Shown one piece after another: positions 7,335-16,262 of a stretch of 51,708 bases of DNA. Position 1 is the stretch's first letter. Each line of letters starts with the position of its first letter. Position numbers and translations under genes: made by a program. This DNA is from Nonomuraea turkmeniaca (GTDB taxonomy: Bacteria > Actinomycetota > Actinomycetes > Streptosporangiales > Streptosporangiaceae), in assembly GCF_005889735.1 (NCBI RefSeq), contig NZ_VCKY01000049.1:1-51708 (forward strand), read 5' to 3'. The notes beneath the pieces were generated by a model. It did no database searches, was not told where the DNA came from, and saw only the letters and a program-made list of their open reading frames with translations.

Positions 7335-7834
7335 CACAGCAGACCCTCCGGCGGGTCGACGACGAGCCGCCCGCCCTGCAGGTCCACCTCGGGCACCAGC
7401 GCCTTGACGAACGGGATGAGCGCCTCGTCCGCGCCCTTCCTGCTGACGACCAGCAGGTCCTGCCCATGGTGCAGGACGTCGGTGACCTCGCCCACCGGGT
7501 CGCCGGCGACGGTCTCCACCGCCAGGCCGATGAGCTGGTGGTCGTGGAATTCGTCGGGGTCGTCGGACGGCTCCACGTCGGCCGAGTCGATGACCAGCAT
7601 GGTGTCCCGCAGCTCCTCGGCCGCGTCGCGGCCGGTGACGCCCTCGAACCACACCAGCAGGATGCCCTTGTGCCACCGGCGGGCGGCGACGACGAGCGGC
7701 CCCCTGCCTGCGGGGTCGGTCGCGATCGACGTGCCGACGGCGAAGCGCCGCTCGGGCTCGTCGGTGCGTACCTCCACGGTCACTTCACCGCGTACCCCGT
7801 GCGGACGGCCTATCCGGCCGACGACCAGCTGCAC
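7334..7834 (-). CDS. rimM: 16S rRNA processing/30S maturation factor RimM
   Basis: Binds ribosomal protein S19 and assists maturation of the 30S head. The core starts [20 protein letters not shown], the RimM N-terminal signature. The PRC-barrel half includes [12 protein letters not shown] and [21 protein letters not shown] propose the GTG at 7832-7834 as start (about 166 residues), preceded by an AAAGGG-like site; an ATG at 7879 would add 15 residues that look non-conserved. The stop overlaps the trmD start (TGATG). Confidence 0.92.
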   Translation of the reverse strand: MQLVVGRIGRPHGVRGEVTVEVRTDEPERRFAVGTSIATDPAGRGPLVVAARRWHKGILLVWFEGVTGRDAAEELRDTMLVIDSADVEPSDDPDEFHDHQLIGLAVETVAGDPVGEVTDVLHHGQDLLVVSRKGADEALIPFVKALVPEVDLQGGRLVVDPPEGLL

Positions 7835-7905
7835 GTGAATGTGCCCTTTCTTAACGCAAGCGCCCCCATCGGTCGGCAAACCGATGAGGGCGCGGAAACC
7901 TGACG

Positions 7906-8151
7906 CTAACGGACTGCTTCGTGCAGATCGAGCAGGTCGACCCGTACATACTTCCCGTCGGCCAGGGCGTTCACGACTGTACGCAGCGCCTTGGCGGTGC
8001 GCCCGCCGCGTCCGATGACCTTACCCAGGTCCTCGGGGTGCACCCGGACCTCCAGGACGCGCCCGCTGCGAATGCGGCGTGCGCGGACCCGGACATCGTC
8101 AGGATGTTCGACGATGCCCTTCACGAGGTGCTCGAGAGCCTCCTCGAGCAC
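7906..8151 (-). CDS. KH-domain RNA-binding protein
   Basis: A small (81 aa) type II KH protein in the slot of KhpA/YlqC between rpsP and rimM. The GXXG loop is in DLGKVIGRGGRTAKALRTVV. I choose the GTG at 8149-8151, one base after the rpsP stop, giving VLEEALEHLVKGIVEHPDDV; the longer upstream frame is a shadow of the rpsP tail. It probably acts as an RNA chaperone, often with KhpB, in cell-envelope or growth control; this comes from the family, not from this sequence. Confidence 0.9.
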   Translation of the reverse strand: MLEEALEHLVKGIVEHPDDVRVRARRIRSGRVLEVRVHPEDLGKVIGRGGRTAKALRTVVNALADGKYVRVDLLDLHEAVR

Positions 8152-8152
8152 G

Positions 8153-8593
8153 TCAGGCCTCGCCCTCGGTCGGGGTCTCGACGGGGGCCTCGGCCTCTTC
8201 CTTCTTCTTGGCCCGCTTCGGCGTGGTGGCGGCCGTGCCGGTGTCGCCACCGGACAGCGCCTCCTTGGCCGCGGCCTCGTAGATGGCGTGACGGTCAGGC
8301 TTGGGCTCGGCCACCTTCAGCGGCGCCGGGGCGGGCTCGCCCTTGAACTTCTGCCAGTCACCGGTGAGCTTGAGCAGCTTGAGCACCGGCTCGGTCGGCT
8401 GCGCGCCGACCCCGAGCCAGTAAGCCGCACGCTCGGCGTTGACCTCGATGCGCGAAGGGTCGTCCTTCGGGTGGTACAGGCCGATCTCCTCGATCGCCCG
8501 GCCGTCACGCTTGGTGCGGCTGTCGGCGACGACGATACGGTATTGAGCGTTGCGGATCATGCCGAGCCGCTTGAGCTTGATCTTGACTGCCAC
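8153..8593 (-). CDS. rpsP: Ribosomal protein bS16
   Basis: 146 residues, starting [20 protein letters not shown] and continuing with [20 protein letters not shown], both diagnostic of S16. The C-terminal extension (about residues 85-146) is Ala/Glu/Lys-rich and longer than in E. coli (82 aa), which is normal for actinobacteria. First gene of the rpsP-KH-rimM-trmD-rplS operon. Its promoter should lie in 8594-8760. Confidence 0.95.
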   Translation of the reverse strand: MAVKIKLKRLGMIRNAQYRIVVADSRTKRDGRAIEEIGLYHPKDDPSRIEVNAERAAYWLGVGAQPTEPVLKLLKLTGDWQKFKGEPAPAPLKVAEPKPDRHAIYEAAAKEALSGGDTGTAATTPKRAKKKEEAEAPVETPTEGEA

Positions 8594-8876
8594 GGGTGTG
8601 GTCTCTCCTGCATTCGAGCGTGGGTGAACGGCGCTTCGCCGAGTGGGGCACGGCTGGACGACGCTCCAGGGACAGACGCGGCCGGCGGGAGGTTAGAGGG
8701 CGCCCGCCTGGTCACGGTGTTCCAACATGTCATTCTGCCAGATCGACGGCACTGCCTACGACCGCATGCGGAACGGCGCCGCAAAGGCTCGGCAACAATC
8801 CCGCCTCCCCGCCCTGCCCGCCGGCACCGGAGTGGGGAGCGACTCCCCATCCGAAGGACGGGCCCCGAAAAGGGCA
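8594..8876. other. Intergenic region between ffh and rpsP
   Basis: No gene seen. It should contain the rpsP operon promoter on the minus strand; a conserved-looking CTGGCAGAATGACATG stretch (about 8725-8742) could include a -10 hexamer, but I could not place a convincing -35. A short GGGGAG/CTCCCC hairpin lies at about 8834-8848. Confidence 0.4.
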
Positions 8877-8904
8877 GCACCCCGAGAACGTGCCTTCGGG
8901 GTGC
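8877..8904 (-). terminator. Rho-independent terminator of ffh
   Basis: A 9-bp perfect stem, GCACCCCGA (8877-8885) with TCGGGGTGC (8896-8904), and a 10-base loop. It is followed on the minus strand by TGCCCTTTT, giving a short U tract. It starts 9 bp after the ffh stop. Confidence 0.75.
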
Positions 8905-8913
8905 GGCGGGTGG

Positions 8914-10464
8914 TCACTGCTGGCCGGGAAGCTTGAACTTGGAGGGATCGAAGCCCGGCGGCAACTCCATCCCCGGAGGCAGCTTGCCCTGCAGATTCCC
9001 CAGCATCCCGCCCTGCTTCGGCTGCGCCGGAGCCTCACCGGACGAGGACGCCTTCTCCAGCGCCGCCTTCCGCGGGTCCCCGCTGACCCGCCGCCCCTTC
9101 TTGCTCTTCTTGGCCGCCTTGGCCGCCTTGCCACGCCCGCCCGGCATCCCGGGGATGCCCATGCCCCCGGCCATGCGCTTCATCATCTTCTGCGCCTCGA
9201 AGAAGCGGGTGACCAGGTTGCTCACGGCGGTGACCGTGACGCCGGAGCCGCCGGCGATGCGCGCGCGACGCGACCCGTTGATGATCTTGGGGTCCTGGCG
9301 CTCGGCCGGCGTCATGGAGCGGATGATCGCGGCGATGCGGTCCAGGTCCCGGTCGTCGATCGCGTTGAGCTGGTCGCGCATCTGCCCCATGCCGGGCATC
9401 ATGCCGAGCAGGTTCTTGATCGGCCCCATCTTCTGGACCATCATCATCTGCTCGAGGAAGTCCTCGAGCGTGAAGCTCTCGCCCGACGTGAGCTTGCCGG
9501 CCATCTTGGCGGCCTGCTCCTCGTCGAACGTCTTCTGCGCCTGCTCGATCAGGGTGAGGATGTCACCCATGTCGAGGATGCGGGACGCCATCCGGTCCGG
9601 GTGGAAGGCGTCGAAGTCCTCGAGCTTCTCGCCCGTCGACGCGAACATGATCGGCCGGCCGGTGATGTGCCTGACCGACAGCGCGGCACCGCCTCGGGCG
9701 TCGCCGTCGAGCTTGGTCAGCACGACGCCGTCGAAACCGACACCCTCCATGAACGCCTGGGCCGTGGTGACGGCGTCCTGGCCGATCATGGCGTCCACGA
9801 CGAACAGGATCTCGTCGGGCTGGACCACGTCGCGGATGTCGGCGGCCTGCTTCATCATCTCCTGGTCGATGCCCAGGCGGCCGGCGGTGTCGATGATGAC
9901 GATGTCGTGATTCAGGCGCTTGGCCTCGTCGAGCGACGTGCGGGCGACCCCGATCGGGTCGCCGACGCCGTTGCCCGGCTCGGGCGCGTAGACGGCGACC
10001 TGCGCGCGCTCGCCCACGACCTGGAGCTGCTGGACGGCGTTGGGGCGCTGCAGGTCGGCGGCGACCAGCATGGGCGCGTGGCCCTGCTCGCGCAGCCACC
10101 TGGCCAGCTTGCCGGCCAGCGTGGTCTTACCGGCGCCCTGCAGACCGGCGAGCATGATGACGGTCGGCGGCGTCTTGGCGAAGCGGAGCCTGCGGGTCTC
10201 ACCGCCGAGAATCTCGATCAGCTCGTCATTGACGATCTTGACGACCTGCTGCGCCGGGTTGAGCGCCTGCGAGACCTCGGAGCCGCGGGCGCGCTCCTTC
10301 ACCTGGGCGACGAAAGTCTTCACCACCGGCAGCGCGACATCGGCCTCCAGCAGGGCGATGCGGATCTCGCGAGTGGTGGCGTCGATGTCGGCGTCGGACA
10401 GCCGGCCCTTGGCTCGGAGGGAGGAGAAGACCGATGTCAGCCGGTCGGATAGCGTCTCGAACAC
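8914..10464 (-). CDS. ffh: Signal recognition particle GTPase Ffh
   Basis: Protein subunit of SRP; binds signal sequences and 4.5S RNA and delivers ribosomes to FtsY at the membrane. 516 residues: N domain (1-~95), G domain with GLQGAGKTTLAGKL (about 107-120), ADLQRPNAVQQL, IIDTAGRLGID and TKLDGDARGG, and a Met-rich M domain (from ~320; MMMVQKMGPIKNLLGMMPGM and RRARIAGGSGVTV). A Gly/Pro-rich tail follows. It lies 57 bp downstream of cvnD1 in the same orientation, so read-through from the conservon is possible. Confidence 0.96.
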   Translation of the reverse strand: MFETLSDRLTSVFSSLRAKGRLSDADIDATTREIRIALLEADVALPVVKTFVAQVKERARGSEVSQALNPAQQVVKIVNDELIEILGGETRRLRFAKTPPTVIMLAGLQGAGKTTLAGKLARWLREQGHAPMLVAADLQRPNAVQQLQVVGERAQVAVYAPEPGNGVGDPIGVARTSLDEAKRLNHDIVIIDTAGRLGIDQEMMKQAADIRDVVQPDEILFVVDAMIGQDAVTTAQAFMEGVGFDGVVLTKLDGDARGGAALSVRHITGRPIMFASTGEKLEDFDAFHPDRMASRILDMGDILTLIEQAQKTFDEEQAAKMAGKLTSGESFTLEDFLEQMMMVQKMGPIKNLLGMMPGMGQMRDQLNAIDDRDLDRIAAIIRSMTPAERQDPKIINGSRRARIAGGSGVTVTAVSNLVTRFFEAQKMMKRMAGGMGIPGMPGGRGKAAKAAKKSKKGRRVSGDPRKAALEKASSSGEAPAQPKQGGMLGNLQGKLPPGMELPPGFDPSKFKLPGQQ

Positions 10465-10521
10465 GTGGTTGGCCAGTCCTCGAAGCGAATGTACGTCGGA
10501 GACTCCAGCCTATCCGCTCTC

Positions 10522-11109
10522 CTAGCCGCTCCAGCCTGGCACGGCCATGCGAACCGTGAGCGCGTGCTCGACCAGGTTGATCAGAGCGCCTTTGACCGAG
10601 TCCTTCGAGCGGGCGTCGAGCCGCACCATCGGGATGTGCGGCGCCAAGGTCAGGGCGTCGCGCACCTCGCCGTCGCTGTGCGGGTACTCCCCGTCCCAGC
10701 CGTTCACCCCCACGATGAACGGCAGCTGGGCCTCTTCGAAGTAATCGATGGCGGGGAAGCTGTCGGCCAGGCGGCGCGTGTCCACCAGCACGACGGCGCC
10801 GATCGCGCCGCGTACCAGGTCGTCCCACATGAACCAGAACCGATGCTGCCCGGGGGTGCCGAACAGGTAAAGGATCAGGTCACGGTCCAGCGAGACGCGC
10901 CCGAAGTCCATGGCCACGGTCGTCGTCGACTTCAGGGGCGTCATGCCCAGGTCGTCGATGCCGGCGGAGGCGTCGGTCATGACGGCCTCCGTGGTCAACG
11001 GCATGATCTCCGACACCGCGCCGACGAACGTCGTCTTACCCACGCCGAAGCCCCCGGCCACGACGATCTTCGTCGAGGTCAGGCCGGGGCTAGAGCCTGC
11101 GTAGTCCAC
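10522..11109 (-). CDS. cvnD: Conservon G-protein CvnD (copy 1)
   Basis: Small Ras/MglA-like GTPase, the output component of a conservon. 195 residues from the GTG 11107-11109 (VDYAGSSPGLTSTKIVVAGG). G1 is GGFGVGKTTFVG, G3 is LFGTPGQHRFWFMWDD, and the G4 position reads GVNGWD instead of the canonical NKXD. The start overlaps the end of cvnC by 20 bases. It differs from copy 2 at only a handful of residues. In S. coelicolor the CvnA-D proteins form a membrane-associated complex compared to a eukaryotic G-protein system; the ligand here is unknown. Confidence 0.92.
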   Translation of the reverse strand: MDYAGSSPGLTSTKIVVAGGFGVGKTTFVGAVSEIMPLTTEAVMTDASAGIDDLGMTPLKSTTTVAMDFGRVSLDRDLILYLFGTPGQHRFWFMWDDLVRGAIGAVVLVDTRRLADSFPAIDYFEEAQLPFIVGVNGWDGEYPHSDGEVRDALTLAPHIPMVRLDARSKDSVKGALINLVEHALTVRMAVPGWSG

Positions 11110-11506
11110 TGAGCACCCTTTCCAGCAGGTTGACGTCCGGTCTACCCGCATCCAGCTGCGGCTGATGCACTCGTACGAGGCCTTCTGCCGCCATGTCCGC
11201 GATCAGAACACGCACCACGCCGAGCGGGATCCGCAGCAGCGCCGAGACCTCCGCCACCGACCTGACCTGCAGGCAGAGCTGGCTGATCGCCTTGTATTCG
11301 GGCGTGATGTGCGAGAACTCCCGGTGCTCGGCGGTCGCCGAGGACACCAGCGCCTCCATCGCCAGCTTCACCTTGGGCGCCGTCCGCCCGCCCGTGACGG
11401 CGTACGGCCGCACCGGCGAGGCCGGCTCGGCGCCGGAGGGCGAAGGCGGCGGTGGCTCCCAGCCGCCGCTGTTCCACCCGCCGCTGTTCCATGGTGGGTT
11501 CGTCAC
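11090..11506 (-). CDS. cvnC: Conservon DUF742 protein CvnC (copy 1)
   Basis: 138 residues, GTG start at 11504-11506. A Pro/Gly/Trp-rich N-terminus (with repeated WNSGGW) precedes the DUF742 domain: VRPYAVTGGRTAP, ALVSSATAEHREFSHITPEY and SVAEVSALLRIPLGVVRVLI, a winged-helix-like segment. Probably couples CvnB to CvnD or binds DNA/protein; the exact role is not established. It begins 5 bases after the cvnB stop and overlaps cvnD by 20 bases. Confidence 0.9.
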   Translation of the reverse strand: MTNPPWNSGGWNSGGWEPPPPSPSGAEPASPVRPYAVTGGRTAPKVKLAMEALVSSATAEHREFSHITPEYKAISQLCLQVRSVAEVSALLRIPLGVVRVLIADMAAEGLVRVHQPQLDAGRPDVNLLERVLSGLRRL

Positions 11507-11511
11507 TCACA

Positions 11512-11934
11512 TCACCTGGACTGGCTGGCGCGCAGCTCCGCGCGCACAGCCGGAGTCAGCACCTGACCGGCGCGATCGACCATCAACGTCATCTGGTACG
11601 CCACCAGCCCCATGTCACAGTCCGGCGCCGCCAGCACCGCCAGGCACGAGCCGTCGCTGATCGACATGATCAGCATCAGGCCGCGCTGCATCTCCACGAT
11701 GGTCTGGTTGACCGCGCCGCCTTCGAACACCCTGGCGGCGCCCTGCGTCAGGCTCACCAGTCCCGACGCGATGGCGGCCAGCTGATCGGCCCGGTCGGCC
11801 GGGAATCCCGACGATGCCGCGAGCGGCAGCCCGTCGGACGAGACGACCACCGCGTGCGCGACCCCCGGAACCGTACTGACGAAGTCGGTGATTAACCAGT
11901 CCACTCCGCGTGCCGCGTGGCTCAGGTCGTTCAT
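11512..11934 (-). CDS. cvnB: Conservon roadblock/LC7 protein CvnB (copy 1)
   Basis: 140-residue roadblock/LC7-fold protein, the MglB-like partner expected to regulate the CvnD GTPase. Signature stretches are LITDFVSTVPGVAHAVVVSS, DGLPLAASSGFPADRADQLA and CLAVLAAPDCDMGLVAYQMT. The ATG is at 11932-11934 with GGAGGAGGG just upstream. Its sequence matches copy 2 at every position except Ser/Thr near the C-terminus, although many synonymous bases differ. Unlike copies 2 and 3 it does not overlap cvnA; a 67-bp gap separates them. Confidence 0.92.
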   Translation of the reverse strand: MNDLSHAARGVDWLITDFVSTVPGVAHAVVVSSDGLPLAASSGFPADRADQLAAIASGLVSLTQGAARVFEGGAVNQTIVEMQRGLMLIMSISDGSCLAVLAAPDCDMGLVAYQMTLMVDRAGQVLTPAVRAELRASQSR

Positions 11935-12001
11935 ACGCCCTCCTCCGTCGGTCGCATGAACGACAGTCGGCTGTGTGTGACTGGCCGCTCGCTGCGCTCG
12001 C

Positions 12002-14883
12002 TCATGCGCCATCGTCCCTACTGTTGTTCCTGGGGCCGGACCCGTACGTCCTGCCCTCGCTGATGTCGTCGCGAGCGGCCCTGAACCCTTGCTGGAAGCT
12101 CGAAAGGCGGCTGCGCACCCGGTCGGGCGAGATCGTCGGCATGGGCGCGACGCCCTTCGGGGCCGAGACGGCCTCGGCTGAGCCTGGCACCAGGTTGGCC
12201 TTGGGCACCCGCTTGGGGAGCCCGGCGGCCGTGGACCCGTCGCGTACCGGCTCGACCACGGCCTCGGCGGCGCTCCAGCCGGCGTCGGCCTTGGCCGAGC
12301 CCCACGTCGCGCCGTTCTCGACGCCGTGGTCGAACCAGGCGGACTCGACCGAGGCGAAGATCGGCAGGTACTCGTCCCCGGCCGAGGCGGGCTTGACCGC
12401 CGGTATGGGGCCGGTCGCCGCGGACTCGGTCTCCGGGAAGTCGTAGCGCTGGGCCGCTGGGGCCGGACGCTGCTCGGGACCGCGTGTCCACGGGCTGGGC
12501 TCCTCCGGCGGCAGGCCGCCGCGCCGTGGCAGCGCGGTGGTCTCTCCCGTGGCGGGCCCGCGCGAGGACACCCACACGTCCGACGAGGGAGCCGAGTTGC
12601 TCGCCATCCAGTTGTCGCCGGTCGCAGGCCATTGCGGCGCCGACGACCAGGGGCTGCTCGGCACCGGCTCCGCCGACGGATACGAGGGATAGGACGGGTG
12701 CCCGGGGCCGGGCTGGTAGCCGCCCGGCGGCCACGGGCCGGCGGCGGCCGCGGGCTGCGGCGTGGGGAAGGCCTGCTCACGGGCGAGGCCGGCACCGGCG
12801 GTCGCGGGCGCGGCGCCGGCGGTCGTGGGAGCCTGCGTGCCGAGCAGGGATTCGGGGATGAGCACCATCGCGGTGAGGCCGCCGGAGCCGTGCGGGCGCA
12901 GCTGCACCCGGATGCCGTGGCGGTGCGCCAGCCGGGCGACCACGAACAGGCCCATGCGGCGGGAGACCGACACGTCCACGGTGGGCGCGTCGATCAGGCG
13001 CTGGTTGGCCTGGGCGAGTTCCTCCCCGGTCATTCCGATGCCGGAGTCGCTGATGGAGAGCATGATGCCGCCGCCGTCGATCCGGCTACCGGAGACGGGC
13101 ACGCGGGTCTCGCGGGGGAGAACGACAGAGCGTTCTCGATCAGCTCGGCGAGCAGGTGGATGATGTCGTTGACGGCCTGCCCCGCGATGGAGACGCCTTC
13201 GGGCACCTCCAGCACGACGCGCTCGTAGTTCTCGACCTCTGACAGCGAGGCGCGGGCGACGTCCACGAGCTTGACGGGCTGGCTCCAGCGGCGTGGTGGC
13301 TCCTGGCCGGCGAGGACCAGCAGGTTCTCGCTGTTGCGCCGCATGCGGGTGGCCAGGTGGTCGAGCTTGAACAGGTTCCCGAGCCGCTGCTCGTCCTGTT
13401 CGCCCTGCTCGAGGCCGTCGATGAGGGTGATCTGCCGCTCGACCAGGGTCTGGCTGCGCCGCGACAGGTTCACGAACATCGCGTTGACGTTGCTGCGGAG
13501 CTTGGACTCCTCGCCGGCCAGGCGCACCGCTTCGCGGTGGACCTCGTCGAACGCCCGCGCCACTTCACCGATCTCGTCCTTGGAGTTGATCTCGATGGGC
13601 GGCACGCGCAGCCTGTCGGGGTCGACGTCGGTGCTGCGCAGCTGGCGGACGAGGTCGGGCAGGGTCTGGCCGGCGATCTTGAGTGCGTCGCCGCGCAGGC
13701 GCCGAAGCGGCCGTACGAGCGAGCCGGCCATGACGGCGGTGATCGCGAGCACCAGCACCAGCAGGGCGATGACGATCGCGATGTTGACCGCGGCGAGCTG
13801 CCGGTCAGCGCCGGCGAGGTCGGCGCTGCGGGTGGCCACCTGATCGCCGAGCGCCTTCTGGACCTGGTGGAGCCGGTCGACGGTCTCGCTGATGGAGTCG
13901 AACCAGCGGTCGGTGTCACTCGTGGTGGAGGTGTCCAGCCTCCGCAGGTAGGAGCTCCTCGCGAGCGTGTTCGACGCGCCGATGGAGGTGTTGTGCAGCA
14001 GCACCGCGCGGTCGATGTAGAGCTCGGCGCGGCCGATCTTCACGTTGGCGACGGTGTCGTCGAACATCTGGCGCTGCGCCAGCGTGGCCACGGCCAGGAA
14101 GGCGGCGCGCTCGCTGTCCCGCCGGGAGCCGGCGTCGAGGAACGCGCTGAACTCCGGCGCGTCGAAGGACTCTCTGACGAGCGCGACCGTCAGCAGCGCG
14201 CGCTGCTTGGACGCCTCTTCCTCGGCTCGGGCGATGGCCCGCAGAGCCGAGCTGGTGGAGATCAGCTCTTCGTCCGTCGCGCCCTGGGCGAGCTCGTTGT
14301 AGAGCTGCAACATGTCGGCGATGGTCTCGGAGTACTTCTCCACCGTGGGCAGCGGCGCCAGTTGTGTCTTCGCCACCGTCTCGCGCAGCGAGGCGAGCTG
14401 GCCGAGCCGGGTCTCGATGCGGTCGAGGCTCCTGCGGCCGATGTCGGACAGGGACGACCCGGTCTCCCGGGCGATCGACCGGACGCGGCCGACGCTGATG
14501 TCGACGATGTCCTGCTGACCTTTCAGCCGCTGCGCCTCGGTCGTCCCTCGGCCGGAGGCGACGTAGCGGGCGGCCAGGTCACGTTCGAGTCCGAGGTCGC
14601 GGGAGAGCTCGCCGAAGCCCGTGACCAGACGGCCGACCTCACCGATGACCTGGTACTGCTGGGCACTGGAGATCGACGTGGTGACCCGCAGGGCGCCCAG
14701 GATGACGGCCACGATCGTGGGAATGGCGATGAGGGCGATGAGGCGGGTGCGTACTCGCCAGTTGCGCAAGGCGAACGAACTGCCCGCCTTGGGCAGCTGC
14801 ACTTCCGGCACCTCGCCGCCCGCCGGCTGTTCGGGCACGTCCGGAGCCCTACCACGACCGGGGTCGGTCGTTGTTGTCCTCAC
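12002..14883 (-). pseudogene. cvnA: Conservon sensor histidine kinase CvnA (copy 1), frameshifted
   Basis: The gene is split into two frames: residues 1-~589 (14883 to ~13115) and a second frame running to the stop at 12002. The first part has TM1 (about 46-65), an extracytoplasmic nitrate/nitrite-sensor-like helical region, TM2 (about 366-388), HAMP, and the H-box LDHLATRMRRNSENLL (about 513). The break falls just after the N-box IENALSFSP of the ATPase domain; the second frame resumes with VSGSRIDGGGIMLSISDSGI and a Pro-rich tail. Against copy 2 the break is a 1-nt loss at the G5 run 13114-13118. The total of 2882 nt is one short of a multiple of three. The GTG 14881-14883 after GAGAGG is chosen as start because this arrangement is shared by all three copies. 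Confidence 0.8.
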
Positions 14884-14973
14884 TGGTGGCAACCTCTCGC
14901 CATGGCCTGCTTCAGGGGGGTCTCAGCAGTTTCGTCGCGAGGACGATTGATCGCAGGCAGGTTCGAGGCCCAA

Positions 14974-14984
14974 TTTGAGCACAA
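14974..14984 (-). promoter_or_regulatory. Conserved upstream element of cvnA1
   Basis: ATTTGAGCACA (plus-strand reading), 91 bp upstream of the cvnA start. Identical to 23365-23375 upstream of cvnA2, and 9 of 11 bases match 43678-43688 upstream of cvnA3, at similar distances. Likely part of a promoter or an operator shared by the conservons. Confidence 0.5.
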
Positions 14985-15151
14985 ACCTCATAGTTCAGCC
15001 AACGTCTCGGGAGTTTTCAACCGTTCCAAGTCACACATTGTTCACATGGCAAGGTCTCGGACACGGAGCGCAACCAGCACATCAATTCGGACATATAACC
15101 ACTAATCGGTCGTTATCCACTTATTTACATCTATAGTCTCTTACTGTCATA

Positions 15152-15164
15152 TTTATCAGATAAA
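15152..15164. promoter_or_regulatory. Palindrome TTTATC-A-GATAAA upstream of the first importer
   Basis: A perfect 6+1+6 inverted repeat in the AT-richer divergent region 14884-15275 between cvnA1 and the substrate-binding protein gene. It lies 112 bp before the ATG. A related TTATC-N5-GATAA palindrome precedes the paralogous importer at 23661-23675. Candidate operator; the rest of the 390-bp region holds no gene. Confidence 0.4.
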
Positions 15165-15275
15165 CCTCCGATACAAGGCATAGCGCTGCCGATCGGATCT
15201 CCCCTTCCGGTACGCTTCACGCCCGGTATTCTGTGCCGATCTCCAGACGCTTCCCCCTGGTAGGAGAACCCCCCC

Positions 15276-16262
15276 ATGACACGCAAACTGCGCTGCAACG
15301 CCGTCGCACTCGGCGTCGCAGTCGCTCTCGTGCTTACCGGCTGCGGCGGATCCGACAACTCCGCGAACACGTCGGCCAACAGCAAGGGCTTGGAGAAAAC
15401 CACCATCAAGGTCGGGGCGCTCCCGATCCCCGACCCCGTGGCGCTCTACATCGCCAACGCCAAGGGCTTCTTCAAGGAGGAGGGCCTGACGGTCGAGCCG
15501 GTGACCATCACCGGTGGCGCGGCCGCGTTGCCGCAGATCGAGAGCGGCGCGCTGGACATCTCGCAGACCAACTACGTCTCGACGTTCCTGGCCGTCAGCA
15601 AGGGCAAGAAGATCAAGCTGGTCGCGGACAGCTACCAGGCCGGTCCCAACACGTTCAACATCATGGTCCCGAAGGACTCGCCCATCAAGACGGTGGCGGA
15701 CCTGAAGGGCAAGACCATCATGGTCAACAACCTCAACAACATCGCCACGCTCGCCGTGGAGACGCAGCTCAAGGTGGCCGGTCTCACCAAGGCCGACGTC
15801 AAGTTCGCGGAGAAGCCGTTCCCCGAGATGGGCGCCGCTGTCAACTCGGGCCAGGCCGACGCGGGCTGGATCACCGAGCCCTTCATCACGGCCACCCAGA
15901 GCGGGCTCGGCTTCCGCAAGCTGGTCGACACGATGACCGGCCAGACCGAGAACCTCCCCATCGCCGGCTGGATGGCCACCGAGGAGTGGGCGCAGAAGTA
16001 CCCGAAGACGCTGGCCGCGTTCCAGCGGGCGATCGCCAAGGCGCAGCAGCTCGCCTCGACTGACCGCAAGGAGATCGAGAAGATGCTGCCCACGTACACG
16101 AAGATCGACGCGAAGACCGCGTCCGTGATCACGCTGGGCAGCTACCCCAGCGAGCTGAACGAGAACCGCCTGCAGAAGGTGGCCGACCTCATGCTCGAAT
16201 ACGGCTACATCACGAGCCCGATCGACGTGAAGTCCGTCATCGCGGCGCCCTCGGCCGGATGA
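15276..16262 (+). CDS. ABC importer substrate-binding lipoprotein, SsuA/NMT1 family (module 1)
   Basis: 328 residues with a lipoprotein signal ending in VLTGC (Cys23), so it is lipid-anchored outside the cell. The mature part follows the NMT1/SsuA/TauA fold: TTIKVGALPIPDPVALYIAN, AKGFFKEEGLTVEPVTI, QIESGALDISQTNYVS and QADAGWITEPFITAT. Such proteins bind small organics (alkanesulfonates, taurine, thiamine precursors, nitrate); the ligand cannot be told from sequence. The stop overlaps the first permease (ATGA). Paralogous to 23790-24788. Confidence 0.88.
   Translation: MTRKLRCNAVALGVAVALVLTGCGGSDNSANTSANSKGLEKTTIKVGALPIPDPVALYIANAKGFFKEEGLTVEPVTITGGAAALPQIESGALDISQTNYVSTFLAVSKGKKIKLVADSYQAGPNTFNIMVPKDSPIKTVADLKGKTIMVNNLNNIATLAVETQLKVAGLTKADVKFAEKPFPEMGAAVNSGQADAGWITEPFITATQSGLGFRKLVDTMTGQTENLPIAGWMATEEWAQKYPKTLAAFQRAIAKAQQLASTDRKEIEKMLPTYTKIDAKTASVITLGSYPSELNENRLQKVADLMLEYGYITSPIDVKSVIAAPSAG

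Noticed and set aside
6537..7838. 433-codon open frame on the plus strand
   Set aside because: Antisense to trmD and rimM, both of which are certain.
8596..10452. 618-codon open frame on the plus strand
   Set aside because: Exactly antisense to ffh; Leu/Arg/Gly/Asp-rich composition expected from the third-position GC of ffh, no recognisable motifs.
13357..15105. 582-codon open frame on the plus strand
   Set aside because: Shadow of cvnA1, continuing into the AT-rich divergent region without a ribosome site or protein-like sequence.
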